Shown here one piece after another: positions 9,613 through 20,569 of a stretch of 64,000 bases of DNA (its first letter is position 1; each line of letters begins with the position of its first letter). The notes beneath the pieces are model-generated. The model made no database searches. It was not told the DNA's origin and saw only the letters and a list, made by a program, of their open reading frames with translations. This DNA comes from Venturia oleaginea (Eukaryota; Ascomycota; Dothideomycetes; Venturiales; Venturiaceae): positions 1,984,001-2,048,000 of the forward strand of contig JABMLP010000003.1 of NCBI GenBank assembly GCA_013176395.1, written 5' to 3'. A program made the translations under genes and the position numbers.

Positions 9613-11079
9613 TGTTATGGGCATGGCCCATGGTTGGTATAGGCTAAGAGCCTAAGCCTGATTGAGCCTAGTATAGAGAAAGAACCTCATTGAGGTTCTC
9701 TGTTTGTAGATACCTTCACTCCTTAACTGAATCTAAACAATCTTTGGCTACGAGTATGCTGCGTCTTTCCAGCTACCGTCCCGTAATATAGATTCAGTTC
9801 TTTACAAACCTAGGTGTACTTGATGCGTAGCAACAGTACCCTATCGACTCCTACAACCTACACCCCTACTACCGACGACGACCCAATCGCGAGCATTACG
9901 CAAGGAATCGACAAACTCTCAATGGCTCGAGCAAATTCGCCTGACACCGTACAACAATTGGTGGCAGCTCTGACCGCAGTCAGTGTTGATGGGAAAACCG
10001 GTGCAAAAGCTATTGCATGGCCTAAATGGGACGGGAAAAGAGACAACTACACGCTGTTCAGATGGCAGATCAAGACAAAAATCACTGTTGAAAATGGGAA
10101 GCTTGGAAGCAATCAAGGAATATGCGCGAACATCTTCAACGGGCTTCCGACAGAGAAACAACAACGCGTCATCCAATGGCTAAGCAATGGAGAGCAACAT
10201 GACAACTACGAACCCGAGTCCTTTATCAAGCATATGGACGACAAGTTCTTAGATCATGAAGCGGAAGCTAAAGCTCTCGACGAGCTGAACAAGATTAGCC
10301 AAGGCAGCAGACAACCGTTCGAAGACTTCCGCCAGCAGTTCGAACAACTGACATCGCAAGCTGGATCCCTAGCGCCGCAAAGAGCCTCAAAGATCACTAT
10401 CATGAACAACGCGCTCAACTACTCCCTCCAACAGACCTTGAAATCAGTGCGATTGTCCAGGGACGACTACGACACTTACGTAAAAGATGTACAGTACTTC
10501 GCGACGAAGACAGAGGCTCTATCCCACCAACGCCGCTATCCAAGTACGGATAAGGAGACGCCAACGACTCGAGGGAGGCCACAATCACCCCAAACAGTCA
10601 GTCGTGACGCAGAAGGCGATGTCGAAATGACTGGCATCAACGCCCTTTCAGCGCAGATCGCAGCACTGATAGCTCGGGTCGATACACTCGGAAAGGATGC
10701 GAAGAAGGACCGACGACCTAGAGCGAAATGGCGATCCCAAACAGAGTTCTTGGCACTTATACAAGCGGGCAAATGCGGGCGCTGTAAGAAGCCCAAGCAC
10801 CACCCGAACGTATGCGAATTCCGACCAGCAACACGTCCAAAGACTCAGGTCACTGCGGTAATCACACAGCATACCGATGACTCCCTACAGGAAGCCTCAT
10901 CAGTATTACGGGACGGTAGCTGGAAAGACGCAGCATACTCGTAGCCAAAGATTGTTTAGATTCAGTTAAGGAGTGAAGGTATCTACAAACAGAGAACCTC
11001 AATGAGGTTCTTTCTCTATACTAGGCTCAATCAGGCTTAGGCTCTTAGCCTATACCAACCATGGGCCATGCCCATAACA
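9613..11079. mobile_element. gag-only element between perfect 176-bp inverted repeats
   Basis: The left arm (9613-9788) and right arm (10904-11079) are exact inverted copies over 176 bp by eye. The outer ends read TGTTATGGGC and GCCCATAACA, and each arm includes a small internal hairpin (AGAACCTCATTGAGGTTCT). Between the arms lies one gag-like gene. The flanks do not show a duplicated target (TATACC on the left, CGTGGT on the right), and they match two unrelated repeats. Either this is a real inverted-repeat element that carries gag, or a retrotransposon whose LTR was copied in reverse after a rearrangement, or an assembly artefact. Confidence 0.75.
9823..10944 (+). CDS. retrotransposon gag-like protein with CCHC zinc knuckle
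   Basis: The first ATG in the frame (9823) gives about 373 aa. The middle has the helical pattern of retrotransposon gag capsids (WPKWDGKRDNYTLFRWQIK, then FIKHMDDKFLDHEAEAKAL, then FEDFRQQFEQL). A zinc knuckle CGRCKKPKHHPNVC lies near residue 320 and would bind RNA. The last 14 codons (VLRDGSWKDAAYS and stop) are encoded inside the right inverted arm, so the natural C-terminus may be lost and replaced by arm sequence. There is no protease, reverse transcriptase or integrase beside it. Such a protein could still assemble particles and help or hinder related elements, which is inference only. Confidence 0.75.
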   Translation: MRSNSTLSTPTTYTPTTDDDPIASITQGIDKLSMARANSPDTVQQLVAALTAVSVDGKTGAKAIAWPKWDGKRDNYTLFRWQIKTKITVENGKLGSNQGICANIFNGLPTEKQQRVIQWLSNGEQHDNYEPESFIKHMDDKFLDHEAEAKALDELNKISQGSRQPFEDFRQQFEQLTSQAGSLAPQRASKITIMNNALNYSLQQTLKSVRLSRDDYDTYVKDVQYFATKTEALSHQRRYPSTDKETPTTRGRPQSPQTVSRDAEGDVEMTGINALSAQIAALIARVDTLGKDAKKDRRPRAKWRSQTEFLALIQAGKCGRCKKPKHHPNVCEFRPATRPKTQVTAVITQHTDDSLQEASSVLRDGSWKDAAYS

Positions 11080-11829
11080 CGTGGTGCTGGAAGGTAGTGA
11101 ATAAACAATGGTTGACTAGCTGGAAATCCGAGACAAAGGGGAAAGCCACGAGGAGATACACACCTAAGCCTACTAAAAGGGTGCTCCAACTCCATCAAGA
11201 CCGGAGCAAGCGAGAAAGTGCGATCCTCGTATAGATGAGAACTGAAAAGATAGGGCTCAAGGCCTTCCTCTTCAGCCGACGTGTCCAAGGTATCCCAGAC
11301 TCTAGGTGTGACTGCCGTGAAGAGATGCAGACCGTAGCCCATATCCTCCTGGAATGCCGCAAGTTCCGGGACATCCGGAGAGACGAGTTGGGCCGCTTCC
11401 CAGGACGAAACAACCTCCGGAATATCTTGACTACGCAAAAGTTAGCCACAAAAGCTCTCAGATTCATGGAACAGACGCGGGTCCTTGGGCATAGTGGGAT
11501 CGAAAACGCGCAGACGACGCTGAGCATTGAGGGGAGACTGTAGATAGACGGAAAGCGAAATATGAGGCATTGCCTCCCGGAATCTAGATAGCACAGATGT
11601 ACTGGTAGAACAACCGACATTTACAAGAGCCATTGGGCATTTGGAAATAGTGGTTGAGGGAAAAGAGGGGGGATCGAGGGGATAGCTGGTCTTGTTTTGG
11701 TAAGCAGGGCGAAGTGGGACGTGGTAGATCATATCACGTGTCGGCTGTCTGATGAAGTCCCCCTAACCGGGCATAGCTGCGTGATTAAGCGGCTGCAACC
11801 GAGTAGGATAAAATCAATCAATCAATCAG
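11080..11829 (+). mobile_element. 3' end of a Tad-like LINE
   Basis: The coding part (11080-11543) is the C-terminal end of a LINE ORF2, with an in-frame stop at about 11232, and ends with the cysteine/histidine motif CDCREEMQTVAHILLEC typical of Tad/I-type elements. The 3' UTR from about 11560 to 11810 is closely similar to the end of the 1.6-kb elements at 24046 and 46822. The tail is a tandem AATC repeat (about 11808-11827) instead of poly-A. The 5' end is cut at the border of the inverted-repeat gag element. Confidence 0.8.
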
Positions 11830-12270
11830 TAATACTCTCTCGTACAAATCTCAAGTCATTCATAGCCATTAACGTAAGCACTGGAGCCACACTGTTGCTT
11901 TCTTGAAACCCTGTCCCCGTTTGTTGAAGTAGAAGCACTCTGAAGAAAGCTGTCGTTTCTTCTCCTCTTCACCCTAACGCAAAAGATTGTTCAGATACCT
12001 TTTGTGTCCCAAACTCGGCCAGTCAATCATCTCACTTCTTCCCTTTGGGGAATGCAATATGTACGCTTTCCCAGTGATGGATACGAGCGGAGGTTGATGT
12101 GTCTCTACATTGCTGCCCTATCAAGAACCTGAATCTCACTCGCTGTCCCCTCTCTTCATCCGCACTCTCAGTCTCTACTCTCTCATTCATATCCCCGCAC
12201 TCAATCCCACCACCTTCTCACCAATTCTTCCCACTCCTTCTCACCTCCCAACCAACCCTACCAACGCAAA
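11830..12270. other. spacer, possibly promoter of the small gene at 12271
   Basis: The right part is pyrimidine-rich with runs of CCTTCTCACC type, like promoters and 5' UTRs of filamentous fungal genes. No gene is seen in it. Confidence 0.4.
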
Positions 12271-12543
12271 ATGGGCCTTGTAGCAAGCATAGTCATCACA
12301 GTAGCAGTCGAAACATTACAAGTAATCTAGACGCTACAGTCTGTCCCTCCCCTCCCTCCCCTCCCCTCTACCCCCAACCCACCCCCATTCTAACTTCCAC
12401 AGCACGGCTGGTGGCTAGACAAATCAGGCCGCTGGCCAAACAAACGCCACCTCCTCTCCCACTCCACAGACGGCCAACAAGGCAACATTAAGATCCATTT
12501 CAACGACCACAACATCCTCACGGATCAAAATATAAAAGACTGA
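12271..12543 (+). CDS. small gene, probably the cut 5' end of a longer host gene
   Basis: An ATG after a pyrimidine-rich leader (12271) opens a 17-codon exon, MGLVASIVITVAVETLQ, ending at a GTAATC donor (12322). A CT-rich intron ends at CTTCCACAG, and the second exon (12403-12543) continues in phase as HGWWLDKSGRWPNK... to a TGA at 12541. The predicted product is 63 aa with a hydrophobic N-terminus. The stop lies exactly where the truncated copia sequence starts, so a longer gene may have been cut by that insertion. The family is not recognised. Confidence 0.35.
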
Positions 12544-12550
12544 TGCATTT

Positions 12551-15127
12551 GTGAACTCACGGCTTGCCATCTTTCTCAAAGCACACGGCATTGTACGAGA
12601 ACCTTCCGCTCCGCACACTCAGGATCAGAACGGTACTGCAGAAGGTGCAGGCCGACTCATTACTCGAATCCCACGCTCAATTCGACTACATTCAAAATTT
12701 CCCGCCAACCTGTGGTCAGAATGTGTCAAGACAGCAGCCTATCTTCTCAACCTTTGGCCGACTGAGCGCTTAGAGTGGCGTACACCTTTCGAAGCAGTTA
12801 CTGGAAGGCAACCCAACTTGGCACATCTCGAAGTGTATGGTTGCAGAGCCTACCCTTTCATTCACCGCATTCCGAAGCTACAGAAAATGGTACCTAGGGC
12901 CCATATTGGATACCTTGTTGGGTATGATTCCAGCAACATCTTCCGAGTTTGGGTGCCATCCAAAGGCAAGGTCTATCGCACGAGAGATGTCACTTTTGAT
13001 GCCACAAAATTCTACCATCCTGGCGATGCCGATCTGGGTCTCATTCAGGAAGTAACACAACTCATTGGTGAACTTCCTCCTCTCCCGTCCCTCTTTGATG
13101 GCGTCTCTGAGGCTCTCCTTGATACTTTCAGCTTATTTAGGCAACATGTTGGTGAAGGAAGCTCTGCTGGAGGATCTAGATCAGTTGAGTCTTCATCGAA
13201 GGCGACTGATAAGGAGCCACCGGCACAGGATCAATTGCCCATTCCCGAAGCGACACCATCAGTGGACCTTGAGGCATCTGGAAACACCAATGCTGGTGGA
13301 GACTTCAGTGCGGATCTTGAGGATGAAGGTGATTCTGCACTTCGACCATCCTGGTATTACGAAACGTCACCTGAAACCACTCAAGTTGGCGCAGATTTGG
13401 ATACCAGCAACATCATTTCCAGCAAGAGGACTCGGTCCGAGCGTCATAATGCCTTTGTTACTCAAGTTGATGAGTTATCTGGATACCGTTTGGCCTGGAG
13501 TTCAGCCTTATCCTTCACTACATTAACTGCTCGAACTCACATCAGTCAATTGCCGGATCCTCCCAAATTTTGGCATCAAATGGTTCGTCATCCGTACGCT
13601 GATCAGTTCATTGCCGCAGCTGAGAAGGAGTACAACAATCTTCGCCGAGCTGGTACCTTTGTTCACATCAAAAGTGATAAGGATATCAAGCCTGGTGTCA
13701 TTCCTCTGCCATTGATATGGGTTTTCACCTACAAGGTGGATTCAGATGGCTATCTCGTCAAATTCAAAGCGCGTTTGTGTGTACGAGGTGACTTGCAATT
13801 GACTGTGCAAGAAACCACTGCAACTACGTTGGCTGCACGAATCTTTCGTTTCCTGATTGCACTCATCGCTGCCTATGGGCTCGAGATGAGGCAATACGAT
13901 ATCGTCAATGCATACATTCATGCAAACGTCGATGAGCTCATCTATGTACATCATCCTGATGGGTTCTACTTTCCACGAGTCCTCAAACTGATTCGTGCAT
14001 TGTATGGATTGCGTCAGTCCCCTTCTTTATGGCAAGCACATATCTCGGAGACTCTCGAATCTTTCGGCTTGATGCCAGTGCCAGGTGTTCCTTGTTTGTT
14101 TGTCAAGCAAGATCTGCTTGTATTCTTCTTTGTTGACGATATTATCGTTGCCTGCCACCCGAGATCTATGAATTTGATGTCAGAATTTGAAGCTAAGTTA
14201 GCTCCTCGTTACAACATCAAGAGGATTGGTATTCCGGAGTACTTTTTGGGTATCAGGATTGTCAGGAACACCACTGAACGCACAATCTCATTACTCCAAG
14301 ATGGTAACCTCGAGAAGGTGGCCAACAAGTTCGGTCTCACATCACGGAAAAAGGTGTTTTCTCCTATGCCTTTGGCCCCTCTCGTCGGTGATGAGGATGC
14401 CAAACCTGATTTCATCTTTCTCTACCAACAGAAGGTTGGTTCAGTGAAATTTTCAGCGACAATTTCACGTCCAGATGTCGCTAAAGCATGCTCGTTACTG
14501 TCCGAACTTCTCACCAAACCCTCCCAGCAGTGTATGAATGCAGTTGATCATCTGATCGTGTATCTGTACCACTCCCGGTTCCTGGCCATGCAGTTCAAGG
14601 GTAGCATTACAAAGTCAATCTTTTCATGTTGGTCTGATGCTTCTTTTGCAGACGATGTTGAGACCCGCCGCAGCAGTGAAGCCTTTGTATTCATGTTATA
14701 TGGAGGACCAATTGATTGGAAGGCAACCAAACAGGGCACTGTAACGACATCTACTACGGAAGCAGAACTTCTATCACTCTCGGCGGCCTCACGAGAAATG
14801 ATATGGTGGCACCGATTCTTTGAAACCATTCAATTTACTACTGATGAACCAATTATCATCAATTGCGATAACTCCCAAACCGTTGGCATCGTCGAAAAAG
14901 AGACTCCGAAGTTGATTAACCAGCTCAAACACGTTGACATACACCAAATGTGGCTTCGTGAACAGGTTCAGGCCGGCCTTATCAATTTAATTCTCGTGGC
15001 TACTGCATCGATGGTAGCAGACGGTCTCACAAAGTTGTTTGGACCCCAAAAACAGGAGGGTTTCATCGCCCAAATGGGAATGGTTAATCTCGAGGATGTG
15101 GTGAATGCATTGGCACGAAAAGGATGA
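12551..15127 (+). CDS. Ty1/copia polyprotein, 5'-truncated (integrase end, RT, RNase H)
   Basis: The reading frame is open for about 858 aa and starts inside the integrase catalytic core (VNSRLAIFLKAHGI; GTAEGAGRLI holds the region of the last catalytic Glu). The integrase C-terminal domain follows with YGCRAYPFIHRIPK and GYLVGYDSSNIFRVW. The reverse transcriptase has the catalytic FFVDDIIVA (FVDD in place of the usual YVDD) and DIVNAYIHANVDELIY. RNase H is marked by SDASFADDVETRRS and STTEAELLSLS. Gag, protease and half of integrase are missing, so the copy cannot move by itself. The long frame without stops suggests a fairly recent truncation. The 3' LTR follows at 15179. Confidence 0.9.
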   Translation: MNSRLAIFLKAHGIVREPSAPHTQDQNGTAEGAGRLITRIPRSIRLHSKFPANLWSECVKTAAYLLNLWPTERLEWRTPFEAVTGRQPNLAHLEVYGCRAYPFIHRIPKLQKMVPRAHIGYLVGYDSSNIFRVWVPSKGKVYRTRDVTFDATKFYHPGDADLGLIQEVTQLIGELPPLPSLFDGVSEALLDTFSLFRQHVGEGSSAGGSRSVESSSKATDKEPPAQDQLPIPEATPSVDLEASGNTNAGGDFSADLEDEGDSALRPSWYYETSPETTQVGADLDTSNIISSKRTRSERHNAFVTQVDELSGYRLAWSSALSFTTLTARTHISQLPDPPKFWHQMVRHPYADQFIAAAEKEYNNLRRAGTFVHIKSDKDIKPGVIPLPLIWVFTYKVDSDGYLVKFKARLCVRGDLQLTVQETTATTLAARIFRFLIALIAAYGLEMRQYDIVNAYIHANVDELIYVHHPDGFYFPRVLKLIRALYGLRQSPSLWQAHISETLESFGLMPVPGVPCLFVKQDLLVFFFVDDIIVACHPRSMNLMSEFEAKLAPRYNIKRIGIPEYFLGIRIVRNTTERTISLLQDGNLEKVANKFGLTSRKKVFSPMPLAPLVGDEDAKPDFIFLYQQKVGSVKFSATISRPDVAKACSLLSELLTKPSQQCMNAVDHLIVYLYHSRFLAMQFKGSITKSIFSCWSDASFADDVETRRSSEAFVFMLYGGPIDWKATKQGTVTTSTTEAELLSLSAASREMIWWHRFFETIQFTTDEPIIINCDNSQTVGIVEKETPKLINQLKHVDIHQMWLREQVQAGLINLILVATASMVADGLTKLFGPQKQEGFIAQMGMVNLEDVVNALARKG

Positions 15128-15178
15128 ATTCTGTAGGATCTTTCAGTGTACTCAACTGTTTTGAGTTCACTGAGAGGG

Positions 15179-15336
15179 TGTGACAAGATTGCCGTGTCAA
15201 TTGCTGTACATTGGCGTTTCAGAGAGAGATATTAAGGGGTCATGTTAAATCGTCAATCTTCTGTATATTAGGTGGCTTCATCGCCTCTCAATTGAAGCCT
15301 GGGGCAGTTCTCTCAATACATTGAAATCTTGTCACA
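15179..15336 (+). repeat. 3' LTR of the truncated copia element
   Basis: The 158-bp segment begins TGTGACAAGATTGCC and ends GAAATCTTGTCACA, so it has the TG...CA ends and an inverted terminal motif. A purine-rich stretch (CTGAGAGGG, about 15170-15178) directly before it is a good polypurine tract. No 5' partner is present in the window. Confidence 0.8.
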
Positions 15337-15339
15337 TTC

Positions 15340-15810
15340 CCCATCATTGGAAGGAAGGGACACTCTTGGATTGTCAAGCTACCCGAGAGCTACAAGGTTG
15401 GCAACGTGTTCCACTCAGACCGGCTTCGAAAGGCATTCCTCGAAGGGCTACCAGGGCAGCAGAACGCCAACGATGAGAACGACAGCTATGAGATCCATGG
15501 CAACGTGGAATGGGAAGTTGAACAAATACTCGGTAGCCGTATTCACCGTCGCAAACTCCAATACATGGTATCATGGAAAGGCTGGGACCCAGATAACACT
15601 TGGTACGACGCGGAGAGTTTCAAGAACTCGCCAAAGCTGCTCCGTCTCTACCACGATGACAACCCAGATACGGACGGACCATCATTGAGGCTCGATGAAT
15701 GGCAGGATGCATTTGACCGCGAGATTGAAGACCTGCCTCATGAGGATGACAACGCTGCAGTTACCAAAGGAAGGATAACGAGAATGCGGAGAAGGATGAA
15801 CAGGCGCTAG
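15340..15810 (+). pseudogene. gypsy integrase C-terminus with chromodomain, fragment
   Basis: Reading in the frame of 15406-15810, the text GHSWIVKLPESYKVG and VFHSDRLRKA is the end of a chromovirus integrase, and WEVEQILGSRIHRRKLQYMV with SWKGWDPDNTWYD is a chromodomain. Chromodomains of this type direct integration toward marked heterochromatin. All upstream parts of the polyprotein are absent because the copia sequence abuts it. A basic tail ends at 15810. Confidence 0.8.
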
Positions 15811-15827
15811 CCGTGTTGGGATGATGC

Positions 15828-17084
15828 ATTTAACGGTTTTTGTATTGGGCTTGATGGCGTTCGGATGACAAATTCAGCACGCCAAGATGATACCTTATAG
15901 CCCTACTCGGTATACATTTGGCGCAGTTCCGGCACCTGTCCGGTACTGTAGCGGCTATCTTGTAGCAGTCTCTCGTATCGTGTTCCCCTGCACAGCGCCC
16001 ACAACGGATCGCTCCGGCACCGCAGTGGGTAGCTATGTGGCCCCATTTCTGGCATTTCAAGCACTGCTTTGTCGTGGTGTTGTGGTCGAACAGTCTGCAC
16101 TGATAGATCTCCCCCCGGATGACTATGCCTTTCCTAATGATCGTGTCTCTGTCCCCGACTGTAGCTACCCCAATAAGGAGGGATCCCCGTTGGTTTGCCG
16201 TGGCCGGACCACTCTCGTCCCCTTTCCGTTTTGAGGATTTCCATGCCGCTGATACTATTTTTGTGCTTGGGCAGAGCCTCTGGTTACCCTCGTTCAGGTA
16301 CCTAACCGTTGCCGTATTGTCCTCGCTCTTTCCGTCTCCGATTCTAATGTTTTTCTTTACTCCAAACACCTCAATAAGGTAGTTCTTTTTGAGTACCACT
16401 GTAGTCGTGCCAGGGCCTTGAGTAGCGCTCCTCTCCTTATCTGCTGTAGTTCGAAAGTGGACATCTACTGCCCCGCTCTTTAGTACTTTTACTGCAATTG
16501 CTTGTGGCATATCCTTCCGACACTCTTCAAGGACCCTTTGGGGGTCCAGACGGTCCTCCGCCGTGAGGCCAGCTGTATCCTGGAGCTGCACTCGGACTGA
16601 TTTGGGGGCTTCCATATGGACTTTCGACCATAGCTTGTTTCCTGGGCCCGGGGTAGGTCCGGTAGGGGACCGCTGGGTGAGCGATTCCACTAGTCGTTCG
16701 ATTCGATCGAGCTGTTTGCTTGCGGTAGCGTTCTGGGAGTCCAGGGGTTGGCCTAGGGCTTTGACGGCGAGTTGGACTTGGATAGAAATGGACCGATTTG
16801 GGGGCGGTGCCGGGCTATCGAGCTCGAGAAGAAGCTGTAGCAAGATGTTCTTTGCGCTCTCGGGCTTTTTAGGGCCTTTGGGGGGGTCTTTTTGGGTTTG
16901 TTGAGTCCCGTTTGGCTGAGGTGGTGTACCTCCGGCGCTGAACCGAAGGCTGCCAGACTCCTGCGCTGGTTACGGCATCTCTTTTGGGGTATAGTAACCC
17001 TTGCGAGTACGGTGCGAGTGTTTGTAGCTTTATTTCGATGGATTTGGGCGATTTCGACTCCGTGGAGAAGTTTTTCAGTTCCTA
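15828..17084 (-). mobile_element. Tad-like LINE, ORF1 (gag-like) remnant
   Basis: The minus-strand frame is open from about 16970 to a stop at 15830, but has no ATG before the region that reads SAKNILLQLLLELD, so the start is lost. The N-terminal third is proline-rich. The middle holds a typical LINE ORF1 fold (VLKSGAVDVHFRTTADKERS). Three zinc-knuckle-like motifs follow: CLKCQKWGHIATHC, CGRCAGEHDTRDC and CRNCAKC, the last cut short at the junction with the gypsy remnant. It would bind element RNA. On the minus strand it lies downstream of the ORF2 remnant, against the usual ORF1-ORF2 order, so the two belong to different insertions. Confidence 0.8.
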
Positions 17085-19860
17085 GCTATATAATAATAAT
17101 AATCAGGATTTATTGTTGTATGTAGGGCTAGGTTAAGCCTGTGCCAACATCCTCTATCTATAAAGAGAAAACCCTCTTTTCGGGGACAAAAACCGTTCGT
17201 TTGCTACCCCGGCTGCAGCCCGCGGCATATCCGCGAGCTTTACCATCCTATTCGTATATATCGAAGCGTTTCCGGGTCAACACTGCCTAAGCAGCTTCTC
17301 CTAGCTCCCTGGTATCCATTTCAGTCCATTGCCATCCAAGTCCGGGCGTAGTCCGGTCCCGGTCCGTGGTATTTCCTCGAGGCAAGGATCTTGGGACCCT
17401 GGGGGGCATCACTTCCGCCCTCTTCCTCCTCCTATCGAGGTAAGACCTACTGTTATAGTCCTGTGCCTTCCAGCTCCGGCGCCGTTCCGAAGCCCGACCG
17501 GTTCCCTGTTACTGCTGCGTTTGCTCTAGCAAGGTATGGGAGTACCGAATTCTTCAAAAACCACTAGGACGCGGCCTTGCATCCTTCCCTCGTTCCTAGT
17601 AGCCCCTTCATCCCTCGAGAGCCTCCCCTGGCGCTGAATAGGCCTCTCCTATTGAATCTAGTACAGTACGTAAAAATGTGTTCTACCGTCTCTTGCTGCC
17701 ATCCACATTCGCATTCGGGGGTAATCCCTGGGACATGTATCGATGCGAGCCAGGACCGGAGTCCTAGCACTTCGACTCGGAGTAGGAACGTTGTATGTGC
17801 TTCTACCTTCGTAAGGCCGTCGTATAGCTCAATTGGGGACTTCTCCCATGGCTCGTTCCAAGTCTTCGCCCTCCGGTTCCGGCCCAGTGCTTCCCATTTT
17901 GTACGCCAGATCTCTTCCATCAGCTTCGAGATTTTGCTGGGTAGAACCCGCTTATGGATGTTTCCTCCTTTCCTCGAGTTCCTTACTCGGATTGCGTGCC
18001 CCGGGTCTCCCGGTGCGGGGTCGCCTCGAAACCGTCGGGGGCCAGTAGTGCTGCGTATCTCATTGTACGGTCCAATTTCTTGCGTTGTGATCCTCCTCCT
18101 CGGGTAGGGGTTGTCAGGGTTGTTCCGTACGGTAGTAATCCGCCTCCGGCGCCACCCGTCAGTATTGATATCCCCGAGGTACTCTCTCCTTCGGGTGCTG
18201 TGTACTCCGGGAGGTCATTGGCTTCCTCCTTCCTCTGGGTATATCTCTTCGCCCGCTTCTCCGTAGACGTATCTGGCTTACATCTGGCCGTAGGCGGCCT
18301 CCCTCGGCTGCCAGCCGGCCGGCGGGGTCTTTCCTCCATCATGATTCCTATCCACATTTTGTTGAGAGCAGCTCTCATCTCTGCTTCTACTGGGTCCTTC
18401 TCTACCGAGCCAGTCCTCTCCAGGATAAGCTGTTCTATATACAGGGGTATTGGCTGGAGGCAGAGCTCTCTTTCCATCGCTGCGAGAGGTGTCCTCTTGT
18501 AGGCTCCTGTAGCCATTCGGAGGCACTGTCTTTGAACTTTCTCTATCCGTTCCATCAGCGGCGCTCTCATAATTCCTCCTCCCTGGATGTCGTTTGACCC
18601 CCAGACCTGGATGCCATATAGCATAGTCGGCCGCACAACCGCGGTATAGACCATTCGGCTCTTTCGGAAGCTTGGTCCCCAGTTGGCTCCAACTATCCGG
18701 CCCATCGCTGCCATCGCTGCTCTTCCCTTAGCCTCTGCTTTCGTTATTTGCGCATCCCATTTGAGCTGTGGATCAAACCACACGCCGAGCAGTCTGAGCT
18801 CTTTACTCTCTGGTTTGGTAGAGACTCCATTGATGTTGATAGCCGACTTCATATCTCCCGGGGAGGCCTCGGGGCTGCCTGGCTGCTTGAAATGCATAAG
18901 CTGGTACTTCGTAGGATTGAATGCTGCGCCGTGCCTCCTAGCCCATAGGAGGCACTTCTCGTGGGCCTCGGCTAGTCGTCTGCAGTTGTCCGCTGCCGAG
19001 GGACCCCAGGCTACGAGGTTTGTATCGTCAACGAACCCAAAGCCGATTGTGTTATATTGAGGGGTAAGAAATTCTTCGAGGAGCTCGGAGACGAAGAACA
19101 GGAAGAGGATAGGGGAGAGAGGGGAGCCCTGGAGGATGCCGGTACGAGCCTGTCGGGGGCCCGTGGGGATATTGCAGTTACGTCGAGGACGATTCTGATA
19201 GGGTGGTGGTCTGCAAAGGGGGTCCAGCCTGGTTCAGGATGGCATAGGCGAAGACGGTCCATAACCGTTTCGGTGCCGAAGGTTAGATCGATTACGGATG
19301 ACCTCCCATCTCTCTCCCACGTAGGTTTACCTTTCGCGGTCATCATATATAATTCGTGTGTTTCGACTTTCTCCCAGAGGTGTGTCCCCTGGCGGTTCGT
19401 AGCTGTACCGACCCCTCTCCATCGGACGTTTTTGGCGTTCATGTCCCCAAGAAGGATGTAGTTTTCCTTGGCCTCTGCAATAGCTCGTGCGATGTCTGGT
19501 CAGGCGGGTAGCCGGACTGTGTTAGCTATAGGGTTGTAGACATTGATGATCGTAAGGTTGAAATCTGCGAGTATAATGTCCAGGGATATCACGTTTGTCC
19601 CGTAGAATCGGGCCTCCCACGACCCCGGGTCGATGCCTTTGCTGACTAGAAACGCGACCTTAGTTACTTTGTTTTCTGGGCTGGGTTCGTACGCGAGGGC
19701 GTAGCTGGGAGGGCAGTATGTGGTTCAGTCCTTCTCCATTGGCTCCTGGATCGCTACCACCATCTGGGTCTTGTGGTTGAGCTGTTTGAACAGTGGTTGT
19801 GCTTTCTTGTAGTTTGCGTTTCCGCAGTTATATGCTAGTGTCTATCTGGTGGAGCAAGGG
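17085..19860 (-). mobile_element. Tad-like LINE, ORF2 remnant (endonuclease, RT, C-terminal motif)
   Basis: Reading leftward, an endonuclease of the apurinic type comes first (about 19850-19190; QMVVAIQEP, LLGDMNAKN, SVIDLTF, ADHHPI), with in-frame stops. Directly after VLDVT the sequence turns into the late reverse transcriptase (TGILQGSPLSPILFLF, FVDDTNLVAWG), so the front half of the RT has been deleted. The RT thumb and downstream region lies at 18897-17983 (LRLLGVWFDPQLKWD), and the C-terminal CECGWQQETVEHIFTYC at about 17690-17740. The element ends in a short ATT/TAA tandem tail near 17085-17103. Inactive. Confidence 0.85.
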
Positions 19861-20569
19861 CCTCGTCCGACCAAGCGACAACAACAACATGGCGATCTCG
19901 CATATCGCACGACTTCTGAGCCCTCTGAGGCTCGTCTTGTATCTAGATTCCCACCCGCCTACACCCTGTAGTCAACGTCTTATACGTGCGGGCAGTAGGG
20001 CACCTCATTTGCCTTCAATCGAGAAGCAATTGAGCCGTGGGCATGCCATCCTGAGACCTACCCCGTGGCTGAAGCCCCGTGTGGCTGAGGAAGCCTGTAT
20101 GGCTCAGGGCTCAATGGCTTGCTCGCTCACAATGAAAATTCACGTGCCCTGGCCTGCGTCCGGCCAATCAACAGATAAAACGTGCCAGATGACCGTGATC
20201 CGAAGGCGTGGCGAGATGGAGATAGAGAAATATAATTGTGCTTCTTAGCTAGGATTGATAAATTAGGCCGAAAGCAGTCTAGTCGTGATTTATAAATGCT
20301 TACACACGGTTTAGAATAACGAAGCCACACTTTGGCGCTGAACCCAGCGCATGTGAGCTTGTAGCTAAGCTGACCTCCAGCGACCTTCACCGATGAGCGG
20401 CTAACGGTGCCAAGTTGCAGCCTGCTTGTTGCACATCGCGAGTGTTGCACACGAAACATGAGCAATTCGAGAGACACGTACCGCTGTTCTCTTACTACAA
20501 TATCTTGCCTGCCTTTAGATCAACCTTCACCTGCATTCCCTACTCGCGCGAGAGCATGCAAGCGTCATA
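19861..20569. other. spacer between LINE remnant and NLR pseudogene
   Basis: No gene recognised. Short repeats of the words CATGGCTCAGGGCTC and similar occur near 20097-20115. The right end should hold the former promoter of the HET/NB-ARC gene. Confidence 0.4.
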
